The position numbers were made by a program, and so were the translations under genes. The notes below the pieces were generated by a model, which ran no database searches, had not been told where the DNA came from, and saw nothing but the letters and a program-made list of their open reading frames with translations. A stretch of DNA of 64,000 nucleotides from Dastarcus helophoroides (lineage: Eukaryota; Arthropoda; Insecta; Coleoptera; Bothrideridae): positions 11,882,782 to 11,946,781 of the forward strand of contig CM053328.1 of assembly GCA_028583605.1 (NCBI GenBank), in the 5' to 3' direction. Positions 20,120 through 30,465 of the stretch are shown here, in pieces (position 1 is the first letter of the stretch; each line of letters begins with the position of its first letter).

Positions 20120-22850
20120 TTAAATATTTATTTCCCTAAACTTTCGACTTTTTTCTATTTCTAAAAATTTTGGGTTTTTAAAACTTTCGACCTGTTTTGA
20201 ATATTTCGACTTGTTCTTGCAAAAGTTGATTTTTTTCAATATTTCGCCTTTTTTAAAAATGTCTACTTTTTCCGAATTTCAACCTTTACTAAAAATTTCA
20301 AAATCACGGCTTATATTGAAAATTCCGACTTTTTGAAAAATTCAAAATTTATAGTTTCAACTTTTTTGAAAGTTTTCACTTTCGTCAATATTTTTATTTC
20401 TTTTGAAATTTCCACTTGTTCTTGAATGTCAACTTGCAAATTTCGACTTTTTTTTAAGCTTTCGATTTCGAGAAAAAAATCACAATTTTTAAAAAAGTCT
20501 AAATTTTTTAAAAAAGTAAAAATTTCGAGCAAAAGTTAAAAATTTGACTTCAAAAAATAATGATTTATTTCAAATTTTCGATTTTCTTTTGAAATGTTTT
20601 AAAGATTTAGTTATTTTAAACTTAACCTTTTTGAATTTTTTAAGAGTTCTACTCGTTTGAAAATTTTGACAATTTTTTTTTAATTTTTTTGCCTTTTAAA
20701 AACTGCAACTTTTTAAAAATTTTGATTTTTAAAAATTTAAACCCTTTTTTGAAAATTTCGACAAATTTTAACTTTTAAAATTGTATTCGTTTTTTATATT
20801 TCGACCTTTTTTTGAAAATTTTGAGTTTATTTAAAAACTTCGAAATTTAAAAATTTTCACTTTTTTAAAATTATAAATTTTTCTCAAAATGTTGACTTAT
20901 TTTAACAATTTTGACTTCTATTTGTTAATTTCCAAGATATTTTACAAATTCGTTTTTCAGCTTGGATTTTATTAAAAATTTAATATTTTCTAAAAGTTTC
21001 CACTGTTAACTAAAAATTGTTTTCAGGAATATTTGACTTTTTTAATTTTTTTTTTTTAAATCACGACTTATTGAAAATATTTTACCATTTCAAATTTAAG
21101 TTTATTAAATCACTGCCATTTTTCAAAATATTTATTTCTTTCTAGAAGGTTTGCATTTTAAAAAATTTTTGTGATTTTCAAAATTTAAATTTTTTCTCAA
21201 AATATTGCTTATTTTGAAATTTTTTCTCATTTTTAAAGTTTCAACTTTTTCGCAAATAGTGGACTGTTAACTTTTTTAGTTTTCTAAAAATTTAAACTTT
21301 CTCTCGAAGTTTTTTTGAAAATTGGACTTTTATTAAAATTTAAACATTTTAATGTTAAGCTTTTCTAAAAACTTCTAGTATTTTGTAAATATCAACATTT
21401 TTTTAAAATATCGACGCTTTTTAAAATAATTTATTTTTTGCACATTTGAACATTTTTGAAATTTTCAATTTTCTTCAAAAACGTTCGGCCTATTTGAATA
21501 TTTTGAATTTTCCAAATCTAATGTTGACTTTTCTCAAAATATTTGCCCAAGTCCAAAATAATAAGTAATTTAGTTTTCTAAAAATTTAAACTTTCTCTCG
21601 AAGTTTTTTTGAAAATTGGACTTTTATTAAAATTTGAACATTTTAATGTTAAGCTTTTTTAAAAACTAGTATTTTGAAAATATCAACATTTTTTTAAAAT
21701 ATCGACGCTTTTTAAAATAATTTATTTTTTGCACATTTTAACATTTTTGAAATTTTCAATTTTCTTCAAAAACGTTCGGCCTATTTGAATATTTTGAATT
21801 TTCCAAATCTAATGTTGACTTTTCTCAAAATATTTGCCCAAGTCCAAAATAATAAGTAATTTAGTTTTCTAAAAATTTAAACTTTCTCTCGAAGTTTTCT
21901 TGAAAATTGGACTTTTATTAAAATTTAAACATTTTAATGTTAAGCTTTTATACAAACTTCTAGTATTTTGAAAATATCAAAATTTTTTTTAAATATCGAC
22001 ACTTTTTAAAATAATTTATTTTTTGCACATTTGAACATTTTTGAAATTTTTAATTTTCTTTAAAAACGTTCGGCTTATTTGAATATTTTGAATTTTCCAA
22101 ATCTAATGTTGACTTTTCTCAAAATATTTGCCCAAGTCCAAAATATTAAATTATTTAAAAAATTTAAACTTATTTTTGAAAATTTTGAAATCATTTGGAA
22201 ATTATGACTGAAAAATTGTGATATTTATTTTTTAATTTAGACTTTTCATAAATTTCGATATTTCAAGATTCCTTTATTTAATAAAATTTTGACTTTTTCT
22301 AAAAATGTTGTCACAATTTGAAAATTTAGATTCTTAAAATTTTGTCTTTTACTTTTACTGAAAAGATTGACTTTTTTAGGAATTTTAACTTTTTCCCGGA
22401 ATTTTAATAATTGTATATTTTACCTTTCACTGAAAAATTGTATATCCTTTTCAAAAAAATATTAACCTTTCAGCAAATTTTCCACCCTTTATCACAATTT
22501 TATTTTTTCTTCAAATTTTAACTTTCCTGAAAATTTACACTTTCTAAAATTTCCACATTTTCTGAAATTTAGAGTTGTTTAAAAATGTTTACTTTTTCTA
22601 GAAATTTCGGCTTTTTTGTAAATTTAACCTTTTTTTTTAAATATTCGTCTTTTGTTCAAAAATTTAAACTACTTTGAAAAAATAGACTTTAAAAATCTTT
22701 GCTTATTTAAAGATATCGACTATATTTGACTTTTTTTCAATATTTCGAAATTTCTCAAAATATTAACTCTAAAAATTTAGACTTTTTTTCTAAAGACTTC
22801 GAGTTTCTTTTAAAAATTTCTACCTCACACATTTTCGATTTGGAAAATAA
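20120..22850. repeat. Degenerate T-rich array in gene B intron 5
   Basis: Long run of TTTTTGAAAATTTCGACTT-like words, A-rich on the gene B sense strand. It contains the sharply periodic block at 21278-22150. Confidence 0.65.
21278..22150. repeat. Three tandem copies of a 291-294 bp unit
   Basis: Units start at 21278, 21572 and 21863 with AGTTTTCTAAAAATTTAAAC and end with CCCAAGTCCAAAATAATAAG. They also share AACGTTCGGCCTATTTGAAT. The copies differ by a few substitutions and small indels, so the duplication is recent relative to the surrounding degenerate array. Confidence 0.9.
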
Positions 22851-22937
22851 GAATATCTAAGTTTTGATAGACCACATATACCGAAAACGCCGAAGATAGT
22901 TTGCTGAATTGAGCCAGAATTTCTTCTATGCATGTAC

Positions 22938-23143
22938 CTCTTTCATATGGGGCGCTATGGTCGAGAAAATAAATTCTTCATTGTAAATCCTCTTTTGAAA
23001 TTTAAAATCGATATACTGGAACATCGTTTTTCTCATCGTGTCCGGTAATTCTTTGTACTTGGCGTACCCGAAAAGTTGCCCCCTTAGTCTTTCGTATTTC
23101 TTATCCACGAACCCGATTCTGTTGTATATACGAAGAATGATAG
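22938..23143 (-). CDS. Gene B exon 5 (end of S6 and C-linker)
   Basis: The acceptor is ACTTTTTTAG before CTATCATTC and the donor is AAAGAG/GTACAT. The 206 bases start in phase 1 and encode RIGFVDKKYERLRGQLFGYA, then ELPDTMRKTMFQYIDFKFQK. This corresponds to the HCN C-linker (Y..KY..V..YM..H.LP..MR..I..Y...R). It has the same length and phase as gene C exon 5. Confidence 0.85.
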
Positions 23144-23334
23144 CTAAAAAAGTACTTCATCACTTGCAGATTTTTATTATATTCGACCAATTTTTACTAT
23201 ATTTGTCTGAAATAACTTTTTAAATTAATATTTGACCGTTAGATATTAACAAATTTATTGACGATCCTTTTCGCATTTTTCAAAATATGAAAACCCAAAT
23301 TAACTATGTCGATTGGTCAAGTGTTTGTAATTAC

Positions 23335-23617
23335 CGAGTAAAATGCAGTTGACCAAATTTGCGAAATTAAGCATGAAAATTTGGGCTACGTATTGGTGCA
23401 TTTTAGTGTCTACATGTCCTTGCCATGGGGCGATCAAAAACACCGTTAACGTAGAATAGTATAAACCATTTAGTAATAATGCTGTGAAGTCTTCGGGTGG
23501 TTCATTGTAGTCCATAACGATTTGAGTAGCGTAATAACAACTTATCCAAGTCTTCATAATGGTTAACAAAATTATAATTTTGAATATATTTAACTTGTAC
23601 GTTGGCACGTTGAGTTT
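23335..23617 (-). CDS. Gene B exon 4 (S5, pore region, S6)
   Basis: The acceptor is GTTTTTAG before AAACTCAACG and the donor is TTACTCG/GTAATT, phase 1. It encodes S5 (FKIIILLTIMKTWISCYYAT), a turret, the pore region NGLYYSTLTVFLIAPWQGHV and S6 (IFMLNFANLVNCILL). Where HCN channels have CIGYG, this has FLIAP, so a potassium-type filter is absent. The length of 283 equals gene C exon 4. Confidence 0.8.
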
Positions 23618-24190
23618 CTAAAAACAAACGCCTAAACTTGTTCAGTTTCTCTATTTCGTTTTCTCGTTCGTTACTCCTTTTGTTCGTTCATTCGACGCTC
23701 ACTCGTGGCTGGTTTTTTTTCAGTTATTCATTGCTTCGAACGTTCGCTAGTTCCTTCGTTTGATTGTTTGTTCTTCATTCATTCGTGTGTGTTTTGTTGT
23801 CATTAGTTAATCCGTTTTAATGTTGATTTGTTTGTTCGCTTGATTATTGGTATGTTCGTTTGATTATTGGCATAATTGTTTAAACGTTCAGTTGAATATT
23901 TTTTCGTTCGTTTGAACATTATTTCGTTCGTTTTATCGTACGTCGGTTTGACTATTCGTTAGTTGTTTGAACTTTCGCTTATTCATTCACTCGCTGATGC
24001 ACTTCTACATCTTGATATTTTGCTGGTTTATTCGTTTGTACTTGTGTTCAATGGTTAGTTCAAACATTTGAATGTTGCTTACTCTTTTCTGTAAATGTTC
24101 GCTCGTTAGTTTAAACGGGTGTGACTTCATTCATTCATTAAGGCTTTCATTTAAGCACTCACGCCTTTATTAGCTAATTTGATTGAATAT
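23618..24190. repeat. Degenerate TTCATTCG-type tract, gene B intron 3
   Basis: Rich in TTCGTTCG, TTCATTCG and GTTTGAAC words. It was originally continuous with 25254-25950, as shown by the target duplication of the hAT element inserted between them. Confidence 0.65.
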
Positions 24191-25245
24191 CAGTGGCGAC
24201 TGGTCTTAAAGAGCGCAAGAGCGCGCGCTCCTCGTGAAATGAGCGATCTATTCTTCTATGTTTAATGTAAAAGACTTGGATTTATTACATTTTTAAACAC
24301 AAGATAATCATATACTAATTAACTTGTAATACTTGTGACTGACTTAGAATAAAGTTCGCAAACGTTTGATTCCATTATATTAACTACTATAAGGAAATTT
24401 AAATAAGTTGGTGCGCGCAGAATTATGCACCTAGCGTGGCTGCCTTGCGATGGCTATCAACGACCTCCACGGGATACGGAGAAATAAACAGAACACCACG
24501 TTAAAGCTAGCAAGGGGTACGCCGCTCCGCGCTTATGCGCTATTGCCAAATGGTGAGTACGAGTCGGAGTTTGGAGTGTGTATTTACGGTTTATGATGCT
24601 AAATGCGTAGGTGCCGACTGATCGGATTGCAATTGCTAATTGTGCTGCTTACAGGCCGAACTGCCAATAGTATCTCTATTCACAAAGAGGTAGCAGTACC
24701 CATTCTAGGGTCTAATTATTAATTTGTAAATTTGGATTTAAACAATTTTGATGAGAAAGTAATGAACAAATTATTTCTTTAAAAGATCGTAGAGCAGATT
24801 TTGTTTAAAAAAATATTTTTTTTTGTATTTTTGTAGAGTTTAATTAGAACTTTGTAATAAAATATGTTTTCAAATGCAGTTTTCATGAAAAAGTGATATA
24901 ATTTTATTACTATGAAAGCAAGCAAACAATTTTAATTAAGCAACCCAGAGCCGTAACGACATGCAACCGTACAGAATACTTTAAAGAGGCTCAGAAATGT
25001 CGATAATGTTTTTTTTTTGTACTCGATGAAAATAATTTAGACATGATAACCCAAAAATATTCTGAAGGTTATAAGATGTTAATTAAATTTAATTCGTAAA
25101 TTACTATTAAATATCACAACTTTTGTATCACTTTTGTTTCTCTTAAATTTAATACCTTGCTATGGTACTGGAGTCACCTAAACTCTTAACTACTAATATT
25201 TTTGCATCTGCGCACCCCCTGTCAAAAAGTCACCAGCCGCCCCTG
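24191..25245. mobile_element. Non-autonomous hAT element, 1055 bp, TSD TTGAATAT
   Basis: The termini are CAGTGGCGACTGGT at the left and the inverse of CAGGGGCGGCTGGTGAC at the right. A perfect 8-bp duplication TTGAATAT lies at 24183-24190 and 25246-25253. The interior has no transposase. The insertion split the TTCG-rich tract of gene B intron 3. Confidence 0.92.
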
Positions 25246-25253
25246 TTGAATAT

Positions 25254-25950
25254 TGACCAGTTTATCTAGTCGGGCTGTACATTCATTCGTTTAATAGTTT
25301 GCTTCTCTGTTTCAATGTTTCCTTGCTCATTCATTCGTAAGTTTATTCGTTTGAACTTTAAATCTCCTCGTTCTATAGTTTAGTCGTTTGTTTATTCGCA
25401 CATTATATTGGTTCATCGTTGATTCGTTCATTTGAATTTTTGTTCATGTATATGTTCTCTGGTTCAACTGAACGTTCGAACCTTCTGAATAGTTTCCTCA
25501 TTTGCTTATCCTTGAATGCGTTTTTCTGTTCATTTGTTTGTTAGAATGCTTACTCACTCCCTCAAACATTTACTTGTTCGCTGGAATGTTTGATCTTTCG
25601 ATTATGCGTGGGTTTATTTGTTTTTTACACAAATATTTGTTTGCTTGAATTAATCTTTTGTATGTGGTTTGTTTCGTGAATTGTAATGTTTCTTTGTTGG
25701 AGCAGTCGGTTGTTCGTTCATTCATTCGTACATTCGTTGCTTAGTTTGGTTCGTTCATTCGATATTCAATAGTTATTCCGTTTATTCCTAGATTCATTTT
25801 AGGATTCATTTACTCATTCGTTGCAACTTTTTTGATGTTCCTTTGTGCCTTTCTACATTTATGCGCTCGTTCATTTATTACTTTTCTTTGTTCATGCATT
25901 AGTTAATTTTTTTCCACTTCTTCCTTTCTTCATTCGCTCTTTCATTCATC
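25254..25950. repeat. Degenerate TTCATTCG-type tract next to gene B exon 3
   Basis: The same word composition as 23618-24190 and as the tract downstream of gene A exon 3. Confidence 0.65.
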
Positions 25951-25954
25951 TTAC

Positions 25955-26135
25955 CTTATTCAAATCAGAGATATACTGAAAACAAGTTGGAATTCTCACT
26001 AATCTAAGACTATGATTAAAGAAAGTGAAATTCATTCCGTGCGAGGTGAATTTTGACAAAGAGTGTATATGAAAAATGTGGCAAAAAGGCGCGAACGCCA
26101 CCAAATCGAACACCAAATATGTTTCGATGTAATGC
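25955..26135 (-). CDS. Gene B exon 3 (S3-S4)
   Basis: The acceptor is TTTTTACAG before GCATTAC and the donor is AATAAG/GTAAGA. It encodes YIETYLVFDLVAFAP and NHSLRLVRIPTCFQYISDL. It is open and 181 bases long, like gene A exon 3. Confidence 0.85.
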
Positions 26136-26191
26136 CTGTAAAAAGAAAACGAAACGCAACATTGGCTAAAACCCAGTAAAAAGCGGCTCAC

Positions 26192-26403
26192 TTGACTATG
26201 TCGGAAAGGGCCAAAATTGTTTTACCCTTTTTATAATCGTAGTAGCCGGTAACGAATCGAATAATATATCTAATCCGCAAAAGTAGTTTAAAACGTAAAA
26301 AAAATAGCTAAAGCGGGTATCGCTAATGCCCGCTACCATCATAAATGGGGTGGCGAGGAGCGCCCCAATGTATCCAACGATCATAAGCATGTTCCAGTAG
26401 AAA
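26192..26403 (-). pseudogene. Gene B exon 2 (S1-S2) with 1-base deletion
   Basis: It encodes FYWNMLMIVGYIGALLATPF and an S2 start up to CGLDI. Then GATATATTATTCG replaces the gene A GATATAATTATTCG and the frame shifts. The length of 212 is one less than gene A exon 2. Confidence 0.85.
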
Positions 26404-26457
26404 CTAAAATTTTTCATTGTTACGCACGTTTAACGGTGGAATTATCTTTGAACTTAC

Positions 26458-26718
26458 CTGAAAGAACTAAAAGGATGTATGATGTGGTAGTGGTATCTTA
26501 AATGTAGATCTTTTTCATGAGCGATATTGCTGGCCGATTTGAAGATGGCTCTGCACAATGGGTTAGTGTCGTTGATGAGAATGGTGGCTTTGAGCCTTCT
26601 TCTAAAACCGACGCACCATCCACTGTTTATGTAAGGTGCTAAGTAGTCCGCTCTTTGATGAAGAGGACAGTCAGTGCCCCCGAATTGGAATGTATTCCCT
26701 CAAATAGACGTTGGGCAT
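26458..26718 (-). pseudogene. Gene B exon 1 with 1-base insertion and stop
   Basis: It starts ATG at 26718 (MPNVYLREYIPIRGH). GGCACTGACTGTCC replaces gene A GGCACGAGTGTCC, giving TGA directly after the His codon. After the insertion the original frame continues (YLAPYINSGWC, IIHPFSSFR) to the donor TTCAG/GTAAGT. The length of 261 is one more than gene A exon 1. Confidence 0.85.
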
Positions 26719-28362
26719 TTTAACCAATTTTTGACCAGCGTGTGACAGGTTTTAATTTATCTTACCTTAGCAACCGATGTAGTGTTCCAGGATAATGAAA
26801 TACTTGCGAATTGTTCAAAAATCAATTTCTCTACATAGCAATTATTCAATGTGTTAAAATAATTTTCTGGTTTTTCATATACCTACGGGCAACAGATTTT
26901 TGAGTCTATTTAAAATGTTATGTATTGATATTGTCTATTGATGTTGTATTTTGTTAAAATAACAAGGTGGGACCACGAAGTAGCTATAAATAGAGAGCAC
27001 TAACGTGTTGACTGAGCAAAGATCTCTATTTATAATTATTTACCATCTGAATTTTAATTGTTTCAAAATGTAGACAAAACCCACAGTACTAGAGAAAAAA
27101 AAACAATTTCGGATTTGCAGTATCAGAAATCTGTTTCTAAATATATATTTTATATATCCTGAATGAGCCAAACACAACGAGTGCTACGAATTATTACACA
27201 AATCCGCAAAGTATCGACCAAGAACATTTTGCTAAAAAATACGTTATGCAAACAACGCAAGAATCTAATAGCCAGCCAAGCACAGACGAATCTGATCTGC
27301 GGATTTAATCCGTGTAGATATATCAGCGCACTTATCTTGTTACATACCAAATATGGCGCTTTCCACTAACGTACATACATACCTGTACACACATTATAAC
27401 CTCCAATTATATCTGTCATTTAAAAACTTCACGTTATTGGGCTAATACTAGTCACTTTTGTACGAAATGGACTCGGCTCGCGATATGTTTCCATGCACCC
27501 GAAGTTTAACTGGAATTATCTGACGTTTTTGAGTGAAAGATGTCAAAGTCAGAAGGAATCAAAACCTTTAAAAACCACTAATTTAGTCTTTGCAAGATAA
27601 GCCCATTAGTCTGTGGCTCAGCCCTGTCCATTAGCGCAAAGTTAACTGCGCTGACTTGATATGTGCCATATCCAATTCCCCGAGTGATTCGCTGGTGAAT
27701 GGCCGGCTAATTGCTTCTAAAATATTTAGCATCCAATCATTGTTACTATGGTTCTTTATGCTGCCAATTTTAAACAGCTGTAGTTTTCTATGACTTTCCA
27801 AAGTGCATACGAGTACCATAAGTGCCAAAAACTGTGCAAGATAAGTGTGATCTAAGAAAGGGTCTACCTAAGAGAGCATAAGTATTTCATGGGCCAAAAA
27901 TCCTTTACTGAGTGAAATACAAAAGTGTCTAAAAACATAAATAATCTTAACGTTGAAAAGATTCTGACGTATAAATCAACAATTTTACAAAAGCAAAAAT
28001 AATGGGAAATATTTACATATATTACGCAAGATATCAGGAGAGTTGTGAACTGTAAAGCAAAATTTTTTTCAGAAAAATATTTTTGCTACACAATAAATCT
28101 ACAAAAAAATTCCTTTGCTAGTTTCAAGGTAGTAGCTTTAAAGATAAACTGCTTTCAAGGCAAATCACTCTCAAGATAAATTATTCTTTCCAGGATTTTC
28201 AAGATAAACGTATTTTTGAAAATATAACTCATTTGCGAAACAAAAATGTACTTTCAAAAATCGCGAGTTTAAGATAAGTGCGCTTGAACAATAAGAATCT
28301 GAAAGTCAAAAAGTCTTATTAGTTTCCTACACCTGCTACAACGTTCCAAAACTGCACTTACG
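26719..28362. promoter_or_regulatory. Divergent intergenic region between genes B and C
   Basis: Genes B (leftward) and C (rightward) start from opposite sides of this 1.64-kb stretch. It holds no recognised exon. A 12-bp inverted pair of TATAAATAGAGA (26985-26996) and its complement (27023-27034) supplies a TATA-like word on each strand. Whether either is used is unknown; it may instead be part of a MITE. Confidence 0.4.
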
Positions 28363-28637
28363 ATGTTAATCGAAGCGCTGGACATCATGGAGAAATATCC
28401 AGTGAGAAAGATCGAAGGCCACGAGTGTTCGTTACCTACTCGCATTGATACCGAATGTGATATGATTAACCAAGGCTGGTGCATACCCTTGAGGAGGAAA
28501 CTACAAAAGATGTTAATGCTGGCGAGGAAGCACCCGCAGGCGAAAGCGCACCTAAAGTCGACCTATTTAATCAAAATCGAGGAGGTCAATCACTTGAAGA
28601 AGCATCCAATGATTGTCCATCCATTTAGCTGGCTTAG
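28363..28637 (+). CDS. Gene C exon 1 (cytosolic N-terminus)
   Basis: The first ATG in frame is at 28363 and the donor is GGCTTAG/GTAATC, phase 2. It encodes KIEGHECSLPTRID, a GWC motif, PLRRKLQKMLM and MIVHPFSWLR, parallel to exon 1 of genes A and B. An upstream non-coding exon cannot be excluded. Confidence 0.8.
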
Positions 28638-29046
28638 GTAATCCATAATTAAGCATTTTTATCAAAGTTTAAACCAGCAAGAGAAAGAGGAATTAACTAA
28701 ATGACATGAGTGGAATTTTGAATGGAAATTTATGGTTGGATAATATAGTTCTTATAAGTTTCCCTCGATCACATTATATTGACACTATTTCATCGATAAA
28801 TGCAAATGAGACCAAAAAATATATAAAGAACGAGAACAAAAACCGTATAGGTAGGTGAAAGATTGGGAAAGGGGAAAAAAGAGTGAAAAATAGATAGGAC
28901 GCAACTAAGAGCAACATGAGAGAAAAATGAGAATGAGAGATAGATAGAAACTGAGGAAAGGACGAAGCGGGGGAGCGCGAGAGGGAGAGAGAGCGAGGGA
29001 GAGAGAGAGAGAGCGAGGGAGAGAGAGAGAGTGGGGGGGGAAAGAG

Positions 29047-29089
<43 letters not shown>

Positions 29090-30430
29090 CAGGGGGTGGG
29101 GAAGGGGGTGAAACGAGAGAGGAAAAGAGGGAAAAAGCTAGAACAAGAAAGCAAGAAAGAGAAAAGTTTCGACTTTATTAACCTAAAAGTGGAATAAACA
29201 AGTTTAACAATTTCAGGCTTAAATTGAATATGTTAAGGGAGCAGTCCAAATTTTGAGAGAAAAATGGCAATTTCTTAAGAATTTTTTGCTAAGGTCCCAA
29301 AATGTTTTCCAAAATGTCAAAAACACTTCATTAGCTTTTTTCCTCAAATTTTGGACCGTTATTACAATATTTGAACTAACCTTCATCCCGTTTGGATTTT
29401 TAATTCTCTAAATATCGACATTCGCCTCGAAACTTTTATATCAGAATAACGAAAATATCAAAACTTTGAGCTAAATCTTCTAATCTCTCAAATAAAATCC
29501 AATTTCCATGTTTGGAATCAACAGTTTGATATAATCAGGAGATTGTTGAATTAAATTGTAAACTTCGGAAATAAAATCATGTTGAGTTTACCGACAAAAT
29601 TTCTAGATCCAATCTAGTTCGACTTAGAACTTAGATCTTGATATTTAGCAGATAAAAATAATTATCTAGTAAATATCTACTAAATATCAAGATTTAAGTA
29701 CATAGTTCTAAATTTCAAAATCTAAACTCAAAATATCTACCATTTTCCTCAATAATTCAAGTATAATGTATACTTTAATTTTGAAATTTTAACTTTAAAT
29801 TCGAAATGTTGAGGAAAAAAGTTAGTAGTGGAGAAATTAAATAATTTGATATTAAATATGGAAAGTAAAAAAAAGATTTTTTTTACTCTGACTTTTAAAA
29901 CTCTATACAAATTAATGCATAAAAAAAACATAAGTAGAGGAACAAATTAGCAAAAGATTGAGAAACGAGTTTGAGAGAGATTCAAAATGTGCAAAAAATT
30001 CGTCAGTTAAAAAATAATGTTTTCAAAAATAGAATTCTTCAGCAGAAGTTTAAATTTTCAAAAAAAATCAAAATTTCAAAAAAATTTAGAGATTTTGAAA
30101 AAAGTTAAAATTTTGAAAAAGTTTACATTTTCAGTTAAGTCGAAATTTTCAAAACAATTTAAATTTTAAATAAACTCAAAATTATTTTCAAAATTAAGTC
30201 GAATTTGTCAACAAATCTTTATAAAAAAGTTGAAATTTGGCGAAGATACATTTTTTAAAAAGCAATTTTCAGAAGAAATGAATATTAGTTTTTTCTGGAA
30301 ATGACTTTTTCAGAATGATGACTTTTTCAAGTATTCAAAACAATTCTGAAAAAAATTGAAAAAATGGTAAAAATTTTGAAAAAGCTGGCATTTTTAAAAA
30401 AAGTTAAAACTTCGAGAAAGTAAAAATTTT

Positions 30431-30465
<35 letters not shown>

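Larger units (their letters stand above)
13672..26718 (-). pseudogene. Gene B: divergent HCN/CNG-like channel with seven exons, frameshifted in exons 1 and 2
   Basis: Exons: 26718-26458, 26403-26192, 26135-25955, 23617-23335, 23143-22938, 19317-19108 and 13884-13672. Exons 4-6 have exactly the lengths found in gene C (283, 206 and 210), and the splice phases agree. The product order is N-terminal HPFSSFR, S1-S4, S5-pore-S6, C-linker and cNBD. The pore region reads YYSTLTVFLIAPWQGH and has no GYG. The cNBD keeps FGEIALVMKETRTAS, with the Glu and Arg that normally contact cyclic nucleotide. Relative to gene A, exon 1 has one extra base that creates CAC TGA, and exon 2 lacks one base, so a normal product is not expected. 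It is probably a recent pseudogene, since exons 3-7 are open. Sequencing error at both sites is the alternative. Confidence 0.8.

Noticed and set aside
23109..23120. Alternative acceptor CAACAG before AATCGGG for gene B exon 5
   Set aside because: It breaks the phase with exon 4. The upstream acceptor ACTTTTTTAG keeps the phase and restores the 206-base length shared with gene C.
28774..29154. 126-codon minus-strand open frame rich in Ser and Leu
   Set aside because: It is the complement of the (GA)n tract; the protein is simple-sequence and has no family signature.
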